From Pseudomonadota bacterium (lineage in GTDB: Bacteria; Desulfobacterota; Desulfobacteria; Desulfobacterales; Desulfobacteraceae): DNA of 34,467 bases. The stretch spans positions 1 to 34,467 of the forward strand of contig JAHJLN010000308.1 in NCBI GenBank assembly GCA_018821715.1, given 5' to 3'. Below are positions 32,000 through 34,467 of the stretch, piece by piece. Made by a program: the position numbers and the translations under genes. A model generated the notes under the pieces. The model did no database searches. It was not told the origin of the DNA and was given only the letters and a program-made list of their open reading frames with translations. The stretch's first letter is position 1, and the number at the start of each line of letters is the position of its first letter.

Positions 32000-33826
32000 A
32001 TGTTTTCTAATTTTTTATATTTTCTTGTTGCTTTGGTTATCTATACAACTGCTGAGCTGTTTGAGCCCATCGACAGCTTTAATACCTCTTTTATTTTCGA
32101 CAGTCTTCTGCTCAGCATTGTTTTTGTCGGTATTTGCAATATTGTATTTAAACGGCTTGAAAAAAAGGCTGCCATAAATCCTTATGAAAACATAGATCCC
32201 CTGGTAAATATTTATATTTCACGGCTGTCAATTTTTTCTCTGGTGATTTTTGCCATTAATATTTACGGCTTTAAATTGAATCTGCTTTTTTCCGGGATAA
32301 GAATTTTTGAAATCTTTCCAACACTTCAGGCAATCCTTTTTCTGGGACTGTTTCTTTTCTACCTGATCATTATCTGGAACGCAGCCTATAGGGTTCAAAA
32401 AAGATATTTTGCAGGCGAGGTGTCGAAAAAGGCTTTTATCATCTCCAATGTTTCCTTTTCCCTGCCCGCGCTGTTGCCATGGTTTTGTCTGTCACTGGTT
32501 GCAGATATGTTCGGGCTTTTGCCCTGGCAGCCGGTTAAAGGATTTTTACAAACCCCGGCAGGGGAGATCAGCTATATTGCCCTGTTCCTTGTGGCCATCG
32601 CTGTTTTCGGACCTGTATTTATCAAAAGGCTTTGGAATTGCAAACCCCTGGAGCCAGGATTATCAAGGACCAGGATCGAACGTGTCTGTGAAAATACAGG
32701 GTTGAAATATTCGGATATTTTAAAATGGGAGTTGTTTGGCGGCACCATGATAACTGCCGGGGTAATGGGGCTGATTGGGCGTTTTCGATATATTCTTGTG
32801 ACACCGGCACTGCTTAATTCATTGAATGATGAAGAATTGGATGCGGTGATGCTGCATGAGATCGGTCATGTTCAAAAGCATCACATGCTGTTTTACCTGT
32901 TTTTTTTTGCAGGGTTTATTGCCTGCAATTTCGTTTTTTTTGAACCTGCCATACTGTTATTATATGTTGTCAAACCCGTTTATGGAGTGTTTGAACTTGT
33001 CGGAATCTCGAAAGGATCGGCCCACCCGATTTTAATCAGTACAACCCTTATCGGGTTTTTTATCCTGTATTTCAGGTTTGTGTTCGGGTTTTTCATGAGA
33101 AACTTTGAGCGCCAGGCTGATCTCCATGTCTATCACTTTTTCAATGATGCATCCCCGCTTATTTCAACCTTCTATAAAATCGCATCTTTTTCACGACAAT
33201 CCATTGACACGCCCAGCTGGCACCATTACAGCATCGGACAGCGCGTAAGGTTCCTGGAAAAATGCCAGACAAATCCTGCCTTGATACAGGCCCACCATCA
33301 CCATGTAAGAAAAATAATTGTCGGTTATTTTGTTCTGATTGCTTTGATCTTTGGCTTTGGCTACTCAATTAATTATGGTGTGGCTAAAGAATCCTATGAA
33401 AATTTTATCGCTGAAAAGATTCTTTTTCAACAGCTGGATGTTGATCCTGAGAATTCAGATCTTTACGCGCTGATCGGGGATTATTATTACAATAAGAAAA
33501 ATTATGCAAAGGCCATTGATTCTTATGTGAATGTTTTAAGAGTGGATCCTGACAATGTTCATTCCTTGAATAACCTGTCCTGGCTTTTTGCAACATGCCC
33601 GGAACAAGGATTCAGAGATAAGAAAAAATCATTGGAATATGCAAAAAGAGCGTTAGAGAAAAATAGAGCGGCGTTTGTTTTAGATACCTATGCTGAAGCC
33701 CTTTTTGTTAATAATGATATCCCGAATGCTGTTGTTGCAGCAAAAGAAGCCCTGGTTCGTTCGGAAAACAAAAAAGGGTATTATGAAAGCCAGGTGCAGC
33801 GGTTTGAAAAAATGTTAACCCCTTGA
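32000..33826 (+). CDS. M48 family membrane metalloprotease with C-terminal TPR repeats
   Basis: The 608 residues show about five membrane spans in the first 210, then a cytosolic protease unit. This has the zinc motif HEIGH (286-290) and the third-ligand region NFERQADLHVYHF with E370 and D374. More spans lie between (about 300-365). After a further span (about 438-456) come two or three tetratricopeptide repeats (about 485-600), seen in YALIGDYYYNKKNYAKAIDS and the following units. M48 proteases of this HtpX-like kind degrade damaged membrane proteins; the TPRs would bind partners, and if the last span is crossed they may be periplasmic. It begins exactly after the NUDIX stop and ends 4 bp from the convergent lipoprotein. 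Confidence 0.93.
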   Translation: MFSNFLYFLVALVIYTTAELFEPIDSFNTSFIFDSLLLSIVFVGICNIVFKRLEKKAAINPYENIDPLVNIYISRLSIFSLVIFAINIYGFKLNLLFSGIRIFEIFPTLQAILFLGLFLFYLIIIWNAAYRVQKRYFAGEVSKKAFIISNVSFSLPALLPWFCLSLVADMFGLLPWQPVKGFLQTPAGEISYIALFLVAIAVFGPVFIKRLWNCKPLEPGLSRTRIERVCENTGLKYSDILKWELFGGTMITAGVMGLIGRFRYILVTPALLNSLNDEELDAVMLHEIGHVQKHHMLFYLFFFAGFIACNFVFFEPAILLLYVVKPVYGVFELVGISKGSAHPILISTTLIGFFILYFRFVFGFFMRNFERQADLHVYHFFNDASPLISTFYKIASFSRQSIDTPSWHHYSIGQRVRFLEKCQTNPALIQAHHHHVRKIIVGYFVLIALIFGFGYSINYGVAKESYENFIAEKILFQQLDVDPENSDLYALIGDYYYNKKNYAKAIDSYVNVLRVDPDNVHSLNNLSWLFATCPEQGFRDKKKSLEYAKRALEKNRAAFVLDTYAEALFVNNDIPNAVVAAKEALVRSENKKGYYESQVQRFEKMLTP

Positions 33827-33830
33827 CGCT

Positions 33831-34467
33831 TTATATGCCGATGGGGAGAAAGGCCATCCCTGCAATCTGAACCACTTCTTTTATGACCCTGCCGGTTCGA
33901 TCGGCGACAATTTGTGCCATTGTATCCTGAAGAGAGATGAGTTTTCCAAAAATACGTTCGTAACTCAGGTTTTTCACCTCCCCTTCAAAGCTGTTGGTAA
34001 GGATGAACAACCGGCCATCATCCTTATGTCTTGTATTCAGGCGCCAGACAAATATTTCAATATTTCTGGCGCTGTTGTACAGGTTTTGCTCATCAAGATA
34101 ATCCAGCATGAAGAGTTCACATTTGCTGTTATACGATTTATGAATCATGGTGTATAACCCATACATCAGTGCAAAGACCCGGTCTCCCTTATATTCGGGT
34201 TCAAATCCTATTAAAATGGCCTCTGTGCTGTCTTTAAAGTCAAGCTCTGCATGTTTTTTGTCTGCCGGGCACATAAAGATTTGATTTATACGGGAGTCGA
34301 TGGTCTGGCCTTGAGCTTTTTGTAATTCATGGGGGTTTTTTTTATAAAGCTTTTCAGTCAGAGTTTTTAAAAGATTTGTTGCCTGGTTTATATGAATCTC
34401 AGAGATAACATCAATATTGGTCTTTGCAAGGTCTTTAATGTGGAACTCAGAAGATGTGCACCCTGAT
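33831..34467 (-). CDS. Probable lipoprotein of unknown function, 5' end outside window
   Basis: The reading frame stays open to the right edge, well beyond the first ATG at 34274. It gives 211 visible residues starting SGCTSSEFHIKD. The SGC at the edge looks like the end of a lipobox, which would make that cysteine the lipidated first residue of the mature protein, with the signal peptide just outside. The visible protein is mixed alpha/beta with no repeats: a helical region (ISEIHINQATNLLKTLTEKLY), IFMCPADKKHAEL, then GDRVFALMYGLYTMIHKSY and a C-terminus ending FLPIGI. I do not recognise the family. It converges with the M48-TPR gene at a 4-bp gap. Confidence 0.75.
   Translation of the reverse strand, partial: SGCTSSEFHIKDLAKTNIDVISEIHINQATNLLKTLTEKLYKKNPHELQKAQGQTIDSRINQIFMCPADKKHAELDFKDSTEAILIGFEPEYKGDRVFALMYGLYTMIHKSYNSKCELFMLDYLDEQNLYNSARNIEIFVWRLNTRHKDDGRLFILTNSFEGEVKNLSYERIFGKLISLQDTMAQIVADRTGRVIKEVVQIAGMAFLPIGI

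Noticed and set aside
1-34467. CRISPR array, toxin-antitoxin module, prophage or insertion sequence
   Set aside because: No regularly spaced repeats, integrase, complete transposase or paired small toxin/antitoxin genes were seen. Almost all the DNA is accounted for by chromosomal genes.

Overview
The window looks like ordinary chromosome from a Desulfobacterota bacterium, probably a Desulfobacteraceae relative. This is inferred from the gene families (an Aap amino-acid uptake operon, AMMECR1, a DUF3369/HD-GYP regulator, an OleD-like reductase, an HDOD protein), the A+T-rich Gram-negative style of the DNA and a sigma-54 promoter. No 16S or other definitive marker is present. I see no insertion sequence, prophage, integrase or CRISPR array. 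Both ends cut through genes: a Ste24-type M48 protease on the left and a lipoprotein on the right.

Left part (1-8300). On the minus strand lie the M48 protease, an IHF-alpha-like DNA-binding protein with its own promoter, and a REC-PAS-histidine kinase-REC hybrid sensor. Divergent from the kinase, purB is followed closely by a REC-DUF3369-HD-GYP response regulator. Its REC domain closely resembles the kinase's N-terminal REC. Alanine dehydrogenase follows, behind a strong sigma-54 (-24/-12) promoter match and ahead of a bidirectional terminator shared with a convergent orphan gene. The orphan's promoter has a 17-bp palindrome filling its -35/-10 spacer.

Middle left (8650-13780). This holds an AMMECR1 protein, a TrpR-superfamily regulator, a divergent NUDIX-like protein whose stop codon overlaps the TrpR stop, an ornithine-cyclodeaminase/mu-crystallin family enzyme, tRNA-Gly(GCC), and an OleD-like reductase coupled to a YihY membrane protein.

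Centre (13780-25880), all on the minus strand. A tight gene train reads secA, clpS, clpA, aat, speB, lgt, fxsA, nitroreductase, HDOD. It joins protein export, the complete bacterial N-degron route (Aat tags, ClpS recognises, ClpA unfolds), putrescine synthesis, lipoprotein maturation and a signalling-type HDOD protein. Upstream are an M23 envelope peptidase, argC and a stand-alone macro-domain protein.

Right part (25880-34467). A strong terminator closes a complete aapJQMP amino-acid ABC operon, which has a long hairpin between aapJ and aapQ. Then come a hemolysin-III/PAQR membrane protein, an ADP-ribose-type NUDIX hydrolase abutting an M48 protease with C-terminal TPRs, and the convergent truncated lipoprotein. 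Several enzymes bear on amino-acid and nitrogen flow (Aap uptake, alanine dehydrogenase, ArgC, agmatinase, the cyclodeaminase-family enzyme). I did not find a clear new defence or mobile system. The best leads are regulatory sites, the sensor/HD-GYP pair and the N-degron/export gene train.
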